Shown in pieces: positions 9,586 to 18,160 of a stretch of DNA of 64,000 nt (position 1 is its first letter; every line of letters starts with the position of its first letter). This DNA is from Pontimicrobium sp. SW4. Its GTDB lineage: Bacteria; Bacteroidota; Bacteroidia; Flavobacteriales; Flavobacteriaceae. Location: positions 806,001 through 870,000 of the forward strand of contig NZ_CP157199.1 in NCBI RefSeq assembly GCF_039954625.1, written 5' to 3'. Made by a program: the position numbers and the translations under genes. The notes under the pieces were generated by a model. That model searched no databases and had not been told where the DNA came from. It saw nothing but the letters and a program-made list of their open reading frames with translations.

Positions 9586-9668
9586 TCTTTTTTGTAATCA
9601 GTAGATTCAATGCTTTTACAAGATTGATAGTCAATTAGACAAATCCAAGAATTAACAAATAAATGCTT

Positions 9669-10409
9669 TTAGAATTCTAACTTCTTTTTACGAAGCTCAA
9701 AATTCTGTCCTAAATACACCTTACGCACCATTTCATCGGCAGCCAATTCTTCAGGTTTTCCAGCTTTAAGAATACTACCTTCAAACATTAAATAAGTTCT
9801 ATCGGTAATTGCTAGAGTTTCTTGTACGTTATGGTCGGTAATTAAAATACCAATATTCTTTTTGGTGAGTTTAGCTACAATGCGTTGTATATCCTCAACG
9901 GCAACAGGGTCAACTCCTGCAAAAGGTTCATCTAATAAAATAAAGCTTGGATCTGTAGCTAAAGCACGTGCAATTTCGGTACGACGACGTTCACCACCAG
10001 ACAATAAATCACCACGACTTTTACGTATATGTCCAAGCCCAAATTCGTCAATGAGCGACTCCATTTTGTCATGCTGTTCTTTCTTTGAAAGTTTGGTAAG
10101 CTGCAAGACACTCAAAATATTATCTTCAATACTTAATTTTCTAAAAACCGAAGCTTCTTGCGCCAAATAACCAATCCCGTTTTGTGCACGTTTGTACATT
10201 GGATAGTTGGTGATTTCTGTATTGTCTAAAAATATCTTTCCGCCATTAGGTTTTATTAAACCAACAATCATGTAAAAAGAGGTGGTTTTACCAGCACCAT
10301 TGGGTCCAAGTAGTCCAACAATCTCACCTTGATTAACTTCAAGAGAGACATCTTTTACAACTTTTCGTCCACTATAGGACTTCATTAAATTATTGGCTTT
10401 TAAAATCAT
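9669..10409 (-). CDS. lptB: LPS export ABC transporter ATP-binding protein LptB
   Basis: 246 residues with all ABC ATPase motifs: Walker A 'GPNGAGKTT' (35-43), signature 'LSGGE' (136-140), Walker B 'ILLDEP' (157-162) and the switch His193. The sequence around '[17 protein letters not shown]' and 'SFYMIVGLI' is typical of LptB rather than branched-chain amino-acid transporters. LptB drives LptFG to extract lipopolysaccharide from the inner membrane. It is the last gene of a minus-strand run (kdsD, tatC, AhpD-like, lptB), separated from the previous gene by 73 bases. A TATTTTTA element near 10427 could supply extra transcription. Kdo synthesis (kdsD) in the same run supports the LPS role. Confidence 0.94.
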   Translation of the reverse strand: MILKANNLMKSYSGRKVVKDVSLEVNQGEIVGLLGPNGAGKTTSFYMIVGLIKPNGGKIFLDNTEITNYPMYKRAQNGIGYLAQEASVFRKLSIEDNILSVLQLTKLSKKEQHDKMESLIDEFGLGHIRKSRGDLLSGGERRRTEIARALATDPSFILLDEPFAGVDPVAVEDIQRIVAKLTKKNIGILITDHNVQETLAITDRTYLMFEGSILKAGKPEELAADEMVRKVYLGQNFELRKKKLEF

Positions 10410-10482
10410 ATACTTCTAATGAACGCTAAAAATAGTAAAAACATATAAGCTACTAGAATTGCGTACCTACTTTATAAATTAT

Positions 10483-10830
10483 TTAACCTTGTTGTTCTAG
10501 AGCATCCCAAAATTCATAAGCACGTCTTAAATGCGGAATCACAATAGTACCTCCTACTAAAGTAGCTATACTTAAAGCTTCTACAACTTCTTCTTTTTTT
10601 AATCCTTCTTTGTGACACGTTTCTAAATGATAACGTACACAATCATCACAACGCAACACAGCAGAAGCTACTAAGCCTAGTAACTCTTTAGTTTTAACAT
10701 CCAAAGCACCAGCTTGATAAGCATTTGTGTCAAGGTTAAAAATGCGCTTTATTATTTTATTATTATCGCCTAGAATTTTATCATTCATTCGCTCGCGATA
10801 CTCGTTAAATTCTTCAACTATGTTAGGCAT
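10483..10830 (-). CDS. Carboxymuconolactone decarboxylase / AhpD-like protein
   Basis: 115 residues. The core motif 'LRCDDCVRYHLETC' gives a C-x2-C pair (Cys61, Cys64) and His68, the redox/peroxidase-type active site of AhpD-like members of the carboxymuconolactone decarboxylase family, rather than the decarboxylase itself. The likely role is thiol-dependent peroxide handling or a related oxidoreduction, in the cytoplasm. The ATG overlaps the end of tatC by 8 bases, so the two are translationally coupled. The substrate is unknown. Confidence 0.87.
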   Translation of the reverse strand: MPNIVEEFNEYRERMNDKILGDNNKIIKRIFNLDTNAYQAGALDVKTKELLGLVASAVLRCDDCVRYHLETCHKEGLKKEEVVEALSIATLVGGTIVIPHLRRAYEFWDALEQQG

Positions 10831-11647
10831 GTTTTGCTTCCTTTCTCTTTTGATTTCTTATTACAACTTTAGATATATATATACTGACTTGATATAATAT
10901 TATAATAGGGATAGCAACAATAATTTGACTCGCAATATCTGGAGGTGTAATAATTGCTGATAATATCAACACTATTACCAACGCATATTTGCGATACTTT
11001 TTTAAGAATTCAGGTGTTACCAAACCTATTTTTGTTAAGAAATAGATAATTATTGGTAATTCGAAAACCAAACCTGATGCTAAAGCAGCTGATCTTACTA
11101 AGGCGATATACGAACCTATATCAATTTGGTTCTCTACCATATCGGAGATGCTATAATTTGCTAAGAAATTAATGGATAGTGGTGTTACTATATAATACCC
11201 AAACAAAACACCTAAGAAAAATAAAAACGAACAAATGATAATAAATCCTTTGGAGTGTTTTTGTTCATTTGGGTGCATACCAGGACTAATAAATTTCCAT
11301 AATTGATAAATCACATAAGGAAATGCAATAATAAAACCAGCCAAAATAGAGGTCCAAATATCTGCTGAAAACTGTCCAGCCATCGTTCTATTTTGAATCA
11401 TCATTGGTAGTTCTCCAGCACAAAATGTAGTTTCGACATTAATAAATTGAGCCGCTTTGCATAATAGGCGATATGTTGGAAAACTCATCTCCGTAGGAGC
11501 AAAAATGATAAGTTTAAATATTGAGCGACTAAAAATAAAAGCTAATGTTCCCACAATTACAATGGCGGAAGTAGCTCTAATTAAATGCCATCTTAAATCT
11601 TCCAGATGGTCTAAAAAAGACATCTCATTTACATTTTTCTTTGTCAT
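10823..11647 (-). CDS. tatC: Sec-independent protein translocase TatC
   Basis: 274 residues with six membrane helices. The N-terminus 'MSFLDHLEDLRWHLIRA' is the TatC hallmark that binds the twin-arginine signal peptide, and 'FSRSIFKLIIFAP' and 'FELPIIIYFLTKIGLVTPEFLKKYRKY' match conserved TatC regions. It is the receptor component of the twin-arginine export system for folded proteins. TatA is not in this window. The insert between helices 1 and 2 is rather long, as usual in Bacteroidota. Its ATG overlaps the stop codon of kdsD by one base. Confidence 0.95.
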   Translation of the reverse strand: MTKKNVNEMSFLDHLEDLRWHLIRATSAIVIVGTLAFIFSRSIFKLIIFAPTEMSFPTYRLLCKAAQFINVETTFCAGELPMMIQNRTMAGQFSADIWTSILAGFIIAFPYVIYQLWKFISPGMHPNEQKHSKGFIIICSFLFFLGVLFGYYIVTPLSINFLANYSISDMVENQIDIGSYIALVRSAALASGLVFELPIIIYFLTKIGLVTPEFLKKYRKYALVIVLILSAIITPPDIASQIIVAIPIIILYQVSIYISKVVIRNQKRKEAKHA

Positions 11648-12612
11648 TATAGTATTCCTTCTTTAATAAGGTCGTGTAAGTGAACAACACCAGCATACTT
11701 GCCGTTTTCTTCAACTAATAATTGCGATATATCGTTGACCTCCATAAGTTCCATTGCGTCCACAGCCATTGCATCGTTATCAATACACTTAGGATTAGAA
11801 CCCATAATATCTTTTGCTGTAAGCTTAGAGAAATTCTCTGTTTTACTAAGCATACGTCTTAAATCTCCATCTGTAATAATACCAATAACTTTATTGTTTT
11901 CTACAACGGCAGTCACACCTAACATTTTTTCGGATATCTCAATAATAACATCTTTAATTTTTGTGTCTTTTTTAACTTTAGGCTTTAGATTTACCGAAGA
12001 AATATCACTAACACGTAAGTATAGTTTTTTTCCTAAAGCACCTCCTGGATGATATTTTGCAAAGTCCTTACTAGAAAACCCACGTAATTCCAATAAGCAA
12101 ACTGCCAATGCATCTCCCATCACTAATTGTGCTGTTGTACTTGTTGTTGGAGCTAAATTGTTAGGGCAAGCTTCTTTTTCTACAAAAGTGTTTAAAACAA
12201 AATCGGCATTTTGACCTAAAAACGATTCTGTATTTCCAGTAATAGCAATCATTTTATTTGGTCCATTTTTAATAAGAGGGACTAATACTTTAATTTCTGG
12301 TGTGTTACCACTTTTAGAAATACAAACCACAACATCATCTTCTAGTATAAGTCCTAGGTCACCATGAATTGCATCTGCTGCATGCATAAAAACGGCTGGT
12401 GTGCCAGTAGAATTAAGGGTTGCAACAATTTTATTGGCGATAATAGCGCTTTTGCCAATACCAGTAATTATAACGCGTCCTTTAGATTTGTAAATAAGCT
12501 CTACTGATTTTGAAAAGTTGTCATCCAATAAATCAGAGAGATTTGCAATAGCATTGCTCTCCATTTTTATTGTGTCTTTGGCAATCTTTAAAATAGATTT
12601 TGAAGTATTCAA
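11647..12612 (-). CDS. kdsD: Arabinose-5-phosphate isomerase (KpsF/GutQ/KdsD)
   Basis: 321 residues: an N-terminal SIS sugar isomerase domain ('GIGKSAIIANKIVATLNSTG', 'HGDLGLI', 'SKSGNTPEI', about residues 30-180) and two C-terminal CBS domains (about 205-320, including 'GIITDGDLRRML'). The enzyme converts ribulose 5-phosphate to arabinose 5-phosphate, the first committed step to Kdo of LPS. It is the first gene of the run that also holds tatC and lptB. CBS domains may bind a nucleotide for control. The length and order of domains match the family. Confidence 0.94.
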   Translation of the reverse strand: MNTSKSILKIAKDTIKMESNAIANLSDLLDDNFSKSVELIYKSKGRVIITGIGKSAIIANKIVATLNSTGTPAVFMHAADAIHGDLGLILEDDVVVCISKSGNTPEIKVLVPLIKNGPNKMIAITGNTESFLGQNADFVLNTFVEKEACPNNLAPTTSTTAQLVMGDALAVCLLELRGFSSKDFAKYHPGGALGKKLYLRVSDISSVNLKPKVKKDTKIKDVIIEISEKMLGVTAVVENNKVIGIITDGDLRRMLSKTENFSKLTAKDIMGSNPKCIDNDAMAVDAMELMEVNDISQLLVEENGKYAGVVHLHDLIKEGIL

Positions 12613-12806
12613 AATTTATATTTTTTGAGTTTGATGTATTTTAAAGATTTTACTATCTTTAAAAGTCAATTAAAATGTATTACTTTTAAGTAAATAAATT
12701 TCTAATACAAAAAAACGAAAAAAATTAATGGGAGTTCTCTAAATTTGAATATTTATAACTCTTTTAATAAATTTTGATTTAGCATAATAAAGAAACTGAG
12801 GGATTA

Positions 12807-15008
12807 ATGAGTTTTGATGAAAACGATCTGCACCAAGCCTTAAAAAAATATTTTGGGTTTGATAAATTTAAAGGACTCCAAGAAGAAGTAATTAAAAGCG
12901 TAGTAGCTGGCAATAATACATTTGTAATTATGCCAACTGGTGGTGGAAAATCACTTTGCTACCAACTTCCTGCATTAATGAAAGAAGGAACTGCCATTGT
13001 GGTATCTCCTTTAATAGCCTTAATGAAGAACCAAGTTGATGCTATTAGAGGCGTGTCTGATGAAGAAGGCGTTGCACACGTGTTAAATTCTTCCTTAAAT
13101 AAAACGGAAGTTAAACGTGTAAAGTCTGATATTAAAAATGGAATTACAAAACTACTATATGTAGCTCCCGAATCACTAACCAAAGAAGAGAATGTTGAGT
13201 TTTTAAAATCTCAAACAATTTCTTTTATGGCTATAGATGAAGCGCATTGTATTAGTGAATGGGGACACGATTTTAGACCAGAGTACAGAAACTTAAGGCA
13301 TATTATTAAACGTATTGGAGATAATATACCAATGGTTGGTTTAACTGCTACTGCAACTCCAAAGGTTCAAGAAGACATTTTAAAGAATTTGGGTATAACA
13401 GATGCAACAACGTTTAAAGCATCATTTAATAGACCAAACTTATTTTATGAAGTTCGCCCAAAAACAAAATCTGTTGATGCTGATATTATTCGTTTTATCA
13501 AACAAAATGATGGTAAATCTGGAATTGTTTACTGTTTAAGCAGAAAGCGCGTTGAAGAACTAGCTCAAGTGTTACAGGTAAATGGCATAAATGCTGTGCC
13601 ATATCATGCTGGATTAGATGCTAAAACTAGAGTGAAGCATCAAGATATGTTCTTAATGGAAGATGCAGATGTTGTTGTTGCTACTATAGCATTCGGAATG
13701 GGAATTGATAAACCTGATGTTCGCTTTGTAATCCATCACGATATTCCAAAGAGTATCGAGAGTTATTATCAAGAAACTGGTCGTGCAGGTAGAGATGGGG
13801 GAGAAGGCCATTGTTTAGCATACTATGCTTACAAGGATATTGAAAAACTTGAAAAGTTTATGTCTGGAAAACCAGTTGCTGAACAAGAAATTGGTCATGC
13901 ATTATTACAAGAAGTGGTCGCTTTTGCTGAAACATCTGTTTCTAGACGTAAATTCATCTTGCATTATTTTGGTGAAGAATTTGATAATGAAACAGGAGAA
14001 GGCGGTGATATGGATGATAATGTTAGAAATCCTAAAAAGAAAAGTGAAGCTAAAGATGAAGTTGTTACATTAATAAATGTTGTCGCTAAAACAAATGAAA
14101 CATATAAGAGCAAAGATTTGGTAAATGTGATTGTTGGAAAAGAAAACGCACTAATAAAATCACATAAAACGGACTCTCAGCCATTTTTTGGAATTGGAAA
14201 AAATAAAGACGGTAAATTTTGGATGGCACTTATTAGACAAGTGCTTGTAGCTGGTTATTTAAGGAAAGACATAGAAACTTATGGTGTTTTAAAAGTAACT
14301 GATTTAGGAAGAGAATTTGTGAGCAATCCAACTTCTTTTATGATGGCTGAAGACCATCTTTTTGATGAAGGAGATGATACAGGCATAATAACTGCTACAA
14401 AAGGAGGAGGAGTTTCAGTAGATGAAAAACTTATGTCAATGCTTAAGGATTTACGTAAGCGAAACGCTAAAAAACTTGGTGTACCTCCATTTGTTATTTT
14501 TCAAGACCCTTCACTAGAAGATATGGCTCTTAAATATCCAATTTCAATGGATGAACTGTCTAATGTTCATGGTGTTGGAGAAGGAAAAGCTAAAAAATAT
14601 GGACAAGATTTTATTGATTTAATTTCTACCTATGTAGAAGAAAATGATATTATTAGACCAGATGATATGATTGTTAAATCTACTGGTACAAATTCGGCAT
14701 TAAAACTATATATTATTCAAAATATTGATAGAAAATTACCTTTAGATGATATAGCATCAGCAAAAGGCATGCAAATGCAAGATTTTGTTAAAGAGATGGA
14801 AGCTATTGTCTATTCTGGAACTAAGTTAAATATTAATTATTGGTTAGATGATATTCTTGATGAAGATCAACAAGAAGAAATTCATGATTATTTTATGGAA
14901 TCGGAAACCGATAAAATAGATGATGCTATAGAAGAGTTTGATGGCGACTATGATGATGAGGAGTTACGCTTATATCGAATCAAATTTATTAGTGAAGTAG
15001 CTAATTAA
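12807..15008 (+). CDS. recQ: ATP-dependent DNA helicase RecQ
   Basis: 733 residues. The helicase core has Walker A 'MPTGGGKSLCYQLPA' (from about residue 42), the DEAH box (144-147) followed by the RecQ-specific aromatic-rich loop 'ISEWGHDFRPEY', and motif VI 'YYQETGRAGRDG'. The RQC winged helix and an HRDC-like domain (about 545-620) follow, plus a C-terminal acidic tail. Oddly, the zinc-binding cysteines of the RQC region are absent: where classical RecQ has Cys and a C-x2-C-x2-C cluster, this protein has 'SVSRRKFILHYFGEEF' and an acidic Gly-rich segment. RecQ unwinds recombination and stalled-fork intermediates. The tail end overlaps the convergent next gene by 4 bases. Confidence 0.94.
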   Translation: MSFDENDLHQALKKYFGFDKFKGLQEEVIKSVVAGNNTFVIMPTGGGKSLCYQLPALMKEGTAIVVSPLIALMKNQVDAIRGVSDEEGVAHVLNSSLNKTEVKRVKSDIKNGITKLLYVAPESLTKEENVEFLKSQTISFMAIDEAHCISEWGHDFRPEYRNLRHIIKRIGDNIPMVGLTATATPKVQEDILKNLGITDATTFKASFNRPNLFYEVRPKTKSVDADIIRFIKQNDGKSGIVYCLSRKRVEELAQVLQVNGINAVPYHAGLDAKTRVKHQDMFLMEDADVVVATIAFGMGIDKPDVRFVIHHDIPKSIESYYQETGRAGRDGGEGHCLAYYAYKDIEKLEKFMSGKPVAEQEIGHALLQEVVAFAETSVSRRKFILHYFGEEFDNETGEGGDMDDNVRNPKKKSEAKDEVVTLINVVAKTNETYKSKDLVNVIVGKENALIKSHKTDSQPFFGIGKNKDGKFWMALIRQVLVAGYLRKDIETYGVLKVTDLGREFVSNPTSFMMAEDHLFDEGDDTGIITATKGGGVSVDEKLMSMLKDLRKRNAKKLGVPPFVIFQDPSLEDMALKYPISMDELSNVHGVGEGKAKKYGQDFIDLISTYVEENDIIRPDDMIVKSTGTNSALKLYIIQNIDRKLPLDDIASAKGMQMQDFVKEMEAIVYSGTKLNINYWLDDILDEDQQEEIHDYFMESETDKIDDAIEEFDGDYDDEELRLYRIKFISEVAN

Positions 15009-15454
15009 CTTTCACCTTCAGTAGTTTTAAAAGTAACATCTTGTTTTTTAGATATTACAGATAGACTTTGAATTTTAGATTTATTAAGTTTTTCAATTTG
15101 TTTTTTTTCAATATCAAAATCTATAGCCGTGATAAAACTGTTTGGAACTTCGCCAAAATCAGATTTCAACTCATTCATGTTAGACTTTAGTGTCATTTCG
15201 AAACTCTTACATTTAATAATAATTTCTGCGCCTTTAAATGTTTTAATCTTAAACTTTCCAATAATAACAGCTCTAAAATAATAATATCCTGCAAGCTCAT
15301 TCATTCCTGCAAACATAATGTTGTTATTAGAAACAGCAAATGGCTTCTCTTTAATTGAAGCCATTATTTTTTCTATATATGCAGTATCTTGAGATTCGCT
15401 ACTTGCATTATTTTTATTAAAAACAGTTCGTATATTATTTAAAGAAAACTTCAT
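15005..15454 (-). CDS. Conserved hypothetical protein, 149 aa
   Basis: I do not recognise this protein. It has no signal peptide or membrane helix and is mixed alpha/beta with a lysine-rich C-terminus. The first third is polar ('KNNASSESQDTAYIEKIMASIKEKPF'), followed by what looks like a beta-rich domain ('GYYYFRAVIIGKFKIKTFKGAEIIIKCKS'). It stands alone between two plus-strand genes and overlaps the end of recQ by 4 bases. Start chosen at the ATG that also gives the longest frame. Function unknown; presumably cytoplasmic. Confidence 0.75.
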   Translation of the reverse strand: MKFSLNNIRTVFNKNNASSESQDTAYIEKIMASIKEKPFAVSNNNIMFAGMNELAGYYYFRAVIIGKFKIKTFKGAEIIIKCKSFEMTLKSNMNELKSDFGEVPNSFITAIDFDIEKKQIEKLNKSKIQSLSVISKKQDVTFKTTEGES

Positions 15455-15546
15455 TAGTTCTAATTTTCCACAAACATAATAAACAAATAGTGAAATGATT
15501 TAGTTTAAAAACTCCTAATTAGTAATTCATAAATCATAAATCCTTG

Positions 15547-15554
15547 TATCTTTG
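15547..15554 (+). promoter_or_regulatory. Bacteroidota -7 element for the cyclophilin-FKBP gene
   Basis: TATCTTTG, a perfect match to TAnnTTTG, followed by C, 22 bases before the ATG at 15577. It also shows that the upstream in-frame TTG at 15544 is inside the promoter and is not the start. Confidence 0.7.
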
Positions 15555-15576
15555 CACTTTCTTAAAAATTAGAACA

Positions 15577-16509
15577 ATGCAAGACGGTTTATACGCAAAA
15601 TTTAACACAAGCAAAGGCGAAATATTAGTCGCTTTAGAATACAAAAAAACTCCTGGTACTGTTGGGAATTTTGTTGCTTTAGCTGAAGGTGATTTAGAAA
15701 ATTCGGTGAAGCCACAAGGAATCCCTTATTACGATGGATTAAAATTCCATAGAGTTATTCCTGATTTTATGATTCAAGGAGGTTGTCCTTTAGGGAGTGG
15801 AACTGGAAATCCTGGATACCAATTTGATGACGAAATTCATCCAGATCTTAAGCATGATGCTCCAGGTATTTTATCAATGGCAAATGCTGGACCTGGAACC
15901 AATGGAAGTCAGTTTTTCATTACTCATATAGAGACTTCTTGGTTAGATGGTAAGCATACTGTTTTTGGTAAAGTAGCAGAAGGACAAAGTGTTGTTGATG
16001 CTATTTCTCAAGGAGATGTTATTGATAGTTTGGAGATTGTAAGAGTTGGAGCAGATGCAAAAGCATACAATGCTATAGAAGCGTTTAGAACTTTTGAAGG
16101 TTCTAGGGAGAAAAGATTAGCAGAAGCGAAAGCTAAAGCCGAAGCCGAAATGGAAAAATTAGCAGCAGGATTTAGCAAAACTGATAGTGGATTGCGTTAC
16201 CAAGTACTTCAAGAAGGAACTGGTAATAAAGCTGAAAAAGGTAAAACGGTATCTGTACATTACAAGGGTCAATTAACTGATGGAACTGTTTTTGATTCGT
16301 CTTATAAACGTAATCAGCCAATAGATTTTGCTTTGGGTGTTGGTCAAGTAATTCCAGGTTGGGATGAAGGTATTCAATTACTAAAAGTAGGTGATAAGGC
16401 ACGTTTTGTAATACCAAGCGATTTGGCTTACGGAAGTGCTGGAGCTGGTGGTGTAATTCCTCCAGATGCTACTTTAATTTTCGATGTTGAATTAATGAAT
16501 GTAAAATAA
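15577..16509 (+). CDS. Peptidyl-prolyl isomerase, cyclophilin-FKBP fusion (cytoplasmic)
   Basis: 310 residues from the ATG at 15577. The N-terminal cyclophilin domain (about 1-170) contains '[21 protein letters not shown]', '[18 protein letters not shown]' and '[11 protein letters not shown]'. A charged helical linker (about 175-200, rich in Lys/Glu/Ala) leads to an FKBP domain (about 200-310) with '[18 protein letters not shown]', '[23 protein letters not shown]' and '[18 protein letters not shown]'. Both domains look catalytically intact. No signal peptide, so it should act in the cytoplasm. A paralogue with the same domain order but a lipoprotein signal lies at 60324-61496. A strong terminator follows at 16531. 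Confidence 0.92.
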   Translation: MQDGLYAKFNTSKGEILVALEYKKTPGTVGNFVALAEGDLENSVKPQGIPYYDGLKFHRVIPDFMIQGGCPLGSGTGNPGYQFDDEIHPDLKHDAPGILSMANAGPGTNGSQFFITHIETSWLDGKHTVFGKVAEGQSVVDAISQGDVIDSLEIVRVGADAKAYNAIEAFRTFEGSREKRLAEAKAKAEAEMEKLAAGFSKTDSGLRYQVLQEGTGNKAEKGKTVSVHYKGQLTDGTVFDSSYKRNQPIDFALGVGQVIPGWDEGIQLLKVGDKARFVIPSDLAYGSAGAGGVIPPDATLIFDVELMNVK

Positions 16510-16530
16510 CAGCAAGTTTTTTATAAATAA

Positions 16531-16555
16531 AAGCTGCCTTTTGGCGGCTTTTTTT
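16531..16555 (+). terminator. Rho-independent terminator
   Basis: Stem AAGCTGCC / GGCGGCTT with a TTTT loop and one G-U pair, followed by a T run, 21 bases after the cyclophilin-FKBP stop. Almost the same hairpin recurs at 17053. Confidence 0.85.
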
Positions 16556-16600
16556 GTTCCTAGATTTTAGTTTGCGCGAAAAAACAACTAATTGTAAGGA

Positions 16601-16608
16601 TATTTTTG
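16601..16608 (+). promoter_or_regulatory. Bacteroidota -7 element for the small secreted protein gene
   Basis: TATTTTTG, a perfect TAnnTTTG match, 48 bases before the ATG at 16657. The in-frame TTG at 16606 overlaps this element, so the ATG at 16657 is the real start. Confidence 0.65.
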
Positions 16609-16656
16609 TTTTTAAGACGCCGTTTAGTAATTTTATTGCAATTAATCCTTAGAACA

Positions 16657-17016
16657 ATGAACCTCAAAAAATATTTACTAACAGTAAGTATAATGCTCCT
16701 TTCTTCCGTTGGAGTATTTGCTCAAGAAGAAGGGCTTATTTCGTCCATAGATGATTTCTCAATTGATAATATTGACTTTAATAGAAATGGTGTGAAAATT
16801 CTAGCTTTTGATAATACTTTAGCTTTAGAGTTTAGAGATATAGTTTCTAATTTAAGATTTGAGATTATTAATAAAAAAGGAGATATATTATTAAGTAAGA
16901 AAGAAGATACAGCAAAAAAAACACTATTAAATATATCGAAACTTAAAAAAGGGACTTATTATGTTAGGATTTTTTCTGAAGAAATAAAAGATTTTTTAAA
17001 GTTTGACAAAACGTAA
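16657..17016 (+). CDS. Small secreted protein, T9SS tail-like domain (copy 1)
   Basis: 119 residues with signal peptide 'MNLKKYLLTVSIMLLSSVGVFAQ'. The mature part is short: an acidic stretch and then about 70 residues resembling the Ig-like C-terminal sorting domain of T9SS substrates ('LRFEIINKKGDILL ... LLNISKLKKGTYYVRI ... DFLKFDKT'). It is a clear paralogue of the next gene at 17182. A free-standing domain of this kind has no cargo attached, so it may be a small periplasmic or surface protein instead; DUF3244-type Bacteroidota proteins have similar size and shape. Function unknown. It has its own promoter and terminator. Confidence 0.72.
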   Translation: MNLKKYLLTVSIMLLSSVGVFAQEEGLISSIDDFSIDNIDFNRNGVKILAFDNTLALEFRDIVSNLRFEIINKKGDILLSKKEDTAKKTLLNISKLKKGTYYVRIFSEEIKDFLKFDKT

Positions 17017-17052
17017 CAGTACAATAAATACTTTTAGTAAAGTAGAAGAGTT

Positions 17053-17080
17053 AAAAAGCTGCCTTTTGGCGGTTTTTTTT
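17053..17080 (+). terminator. Rho-independent terminator
   Basis: Stem around AAAGCTGCC / GGCGGTTTT with TTTT loop and a run of eight T, 37 bases after the stop of the copy 1 gene. Nearly identical to the terminator at 16531, differing mainly by one C-to-T change on the 3' arm. Confidence 0.82.
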
Positions 17081-17181
17081 GTATTCATTGTTTTTTTATG
17101 GATTAAAAAGCACCACTTATCCTCAATTTTTGTGTTTCAATTCATTGTAAATTAAGTTCATAGCTGTTAATCCAAAGAACT

Positions 17182-17553
17182 ATGAAACCAAAAATCCTCA
17201 CATTGGCCTTAGTGCTAGTACTATTTTCGGCAATGGCAATAAATGCACAAGACAGTAATGAAACTGCATTTTTAGAAACTACTAGTGAATTTTATGCTAG
17301 CTCAACAGTTACATTTAATCCAAGCGGTATTGGTATAAATGTTACAGATAATACTTTGTCATTATACTTTCTAAATAGAATGGCTCACCTTAGATATGAA
17401 GTTATTAATAAGAAAGGAGAGGTATTGTTACTTAAAAAAGCTAAAAGTACTCAGCAATCATCTTTAGATATTTCTAGTTTAAAAAATGGAACTTACTTTG
17501 TACGTGTATATAATGGTACTTTAAAAGATTTTTTAAAATTTCATAAAAAATAA
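17182..17553 (+). CDS. Small secreted protein, T9SS tail-like domain (copy 2)
   Basis: 123 residues with signal peptide 'MKPKILTLALVLVLFSAMAINAQ'. The C-terminal 70 residues align without gaps to the gene at 16657: both share 'DNTL', 'INKKG', 'GTY-VR' and 'KDFLKF'. The short leaders are also alike (TTAATCC...AGAAC just before ATG), which points to a tandem duplication. The domain resembles the T9SS type A tail but lacks the usual 'YPNP' entry motif. No partner enzyme is encoded nearby. Function unknown. Confidence 0.72.
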   Translation: MKPKILTLALVLVLFSAMAINAQDSNETAFLETTSEFYASSTVTFNPSGIGINVTDNTLSLYFLNRMAHLRYEVINKKGEVLLLKKAKSTQQSSLDISSLKNGTYFVRVYNGTLKDFLKFHKK

Positions 17554-17564
17554 AATTACCACCG

Positions 17565-17572
17565 TATTTTTG
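17565..17572 (+). promoter_or_regulatory. -7 element placed 4 bases before ATG (leaderless)
   Basis: TATTTTTG, a perfect match, ends at 17572 and the bstA ATG begins at 17577. With initiation a few bases downstream, the mRNA would start at or next to the ATG. Confidence 0.65.
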
Positions 17573-17576
17573 TTGA

Positions 17577-18137
17577 ATGACTAAGCAAGCACTTGAGCAA
17601 TTAAAGTATCCCATCGGGCAGTTTATTTGCCCAGAGGAAATAACATCACTACATCTAAAGAATTGGATTGAAGTTTTAGAGCAATTTCCATCAAAATTAG
17701 AGCAATTAGTAAAACATCTTAATGATGAGCAATTAGATACGCCATATCGCCCTGAAGGTTGGACAGTGAGGCAAGTTGTACATCATGTTTCCGATAGTCA
17801 TCATCATAGTTACATTCGTTTTAAGTGGGCTTTAACCGAAGAGAAACCAGTTATTAAATACTATTTCGAACAATTTTGGGCTGAATTACCTGATGCAAAA
17901 TTTGCTCCAATACAAATGTCGTTAGATCATTTAACTGCAGTACACTTTAAGTTAGTATATTTATTAAAAAGTTTAAATGAAGACGATTTAAACAAAAGTT
18001 TTATTCATCCAGAGCATAACGAAGAAGTGGTTCTAAAAAAGAATGTTGGTATTTATGCATGGCACTGCAATCATCATTATGCACATATTGAAAATTTACT
18101 TAAAAGAGAAGGGTGGTTAAGCTTAGGAAGTTTATAA
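17577..18137 (+). CDS. bstA: DinB/YfiT family protein, putative bacillithiol S-transferase BstA
   Basis: 186 residues, four-helix DinB superfamily fold. 'YRPEGWTVRQVVHHVSDSHHHSYIR' supplies the first metal-ligand histidine and 'YAWHCNHHYAHIENLLKREGW' the C-terminal two; these are the YfiT/BstA signatures (often annotated putative metal-dependent hydrolase). BstA conjugates the low-molecular-weight thiol bacillithiol to electrophiles; some Bacteroidota make bacillithiol, but whether this organism does cannot be seen in this window. Cytoplasmic. It probably has its own leaderless promoter at 17565. Confidence 0.88.
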   Translation: MTKQALEQLKYPIGQFICPEEITSLHLKNWIEVLEQFPSKLEQLVKHLNDEQLDTPYRPEGWTVRQVVHHVSDSHHHSYIRFKWALTEEKPVIKYYFEQFWAELPDAKFAPIQMSLDHLTAVHFKLVYLLKSLNEDDLNKSFIHPEHNEEVVLKKNVGIYAWHCNHHYAHIENLLKREGWLSLGSL

Positions 18138-18160
18138 TTAAAAAAAAGATTGTTTAGCTT

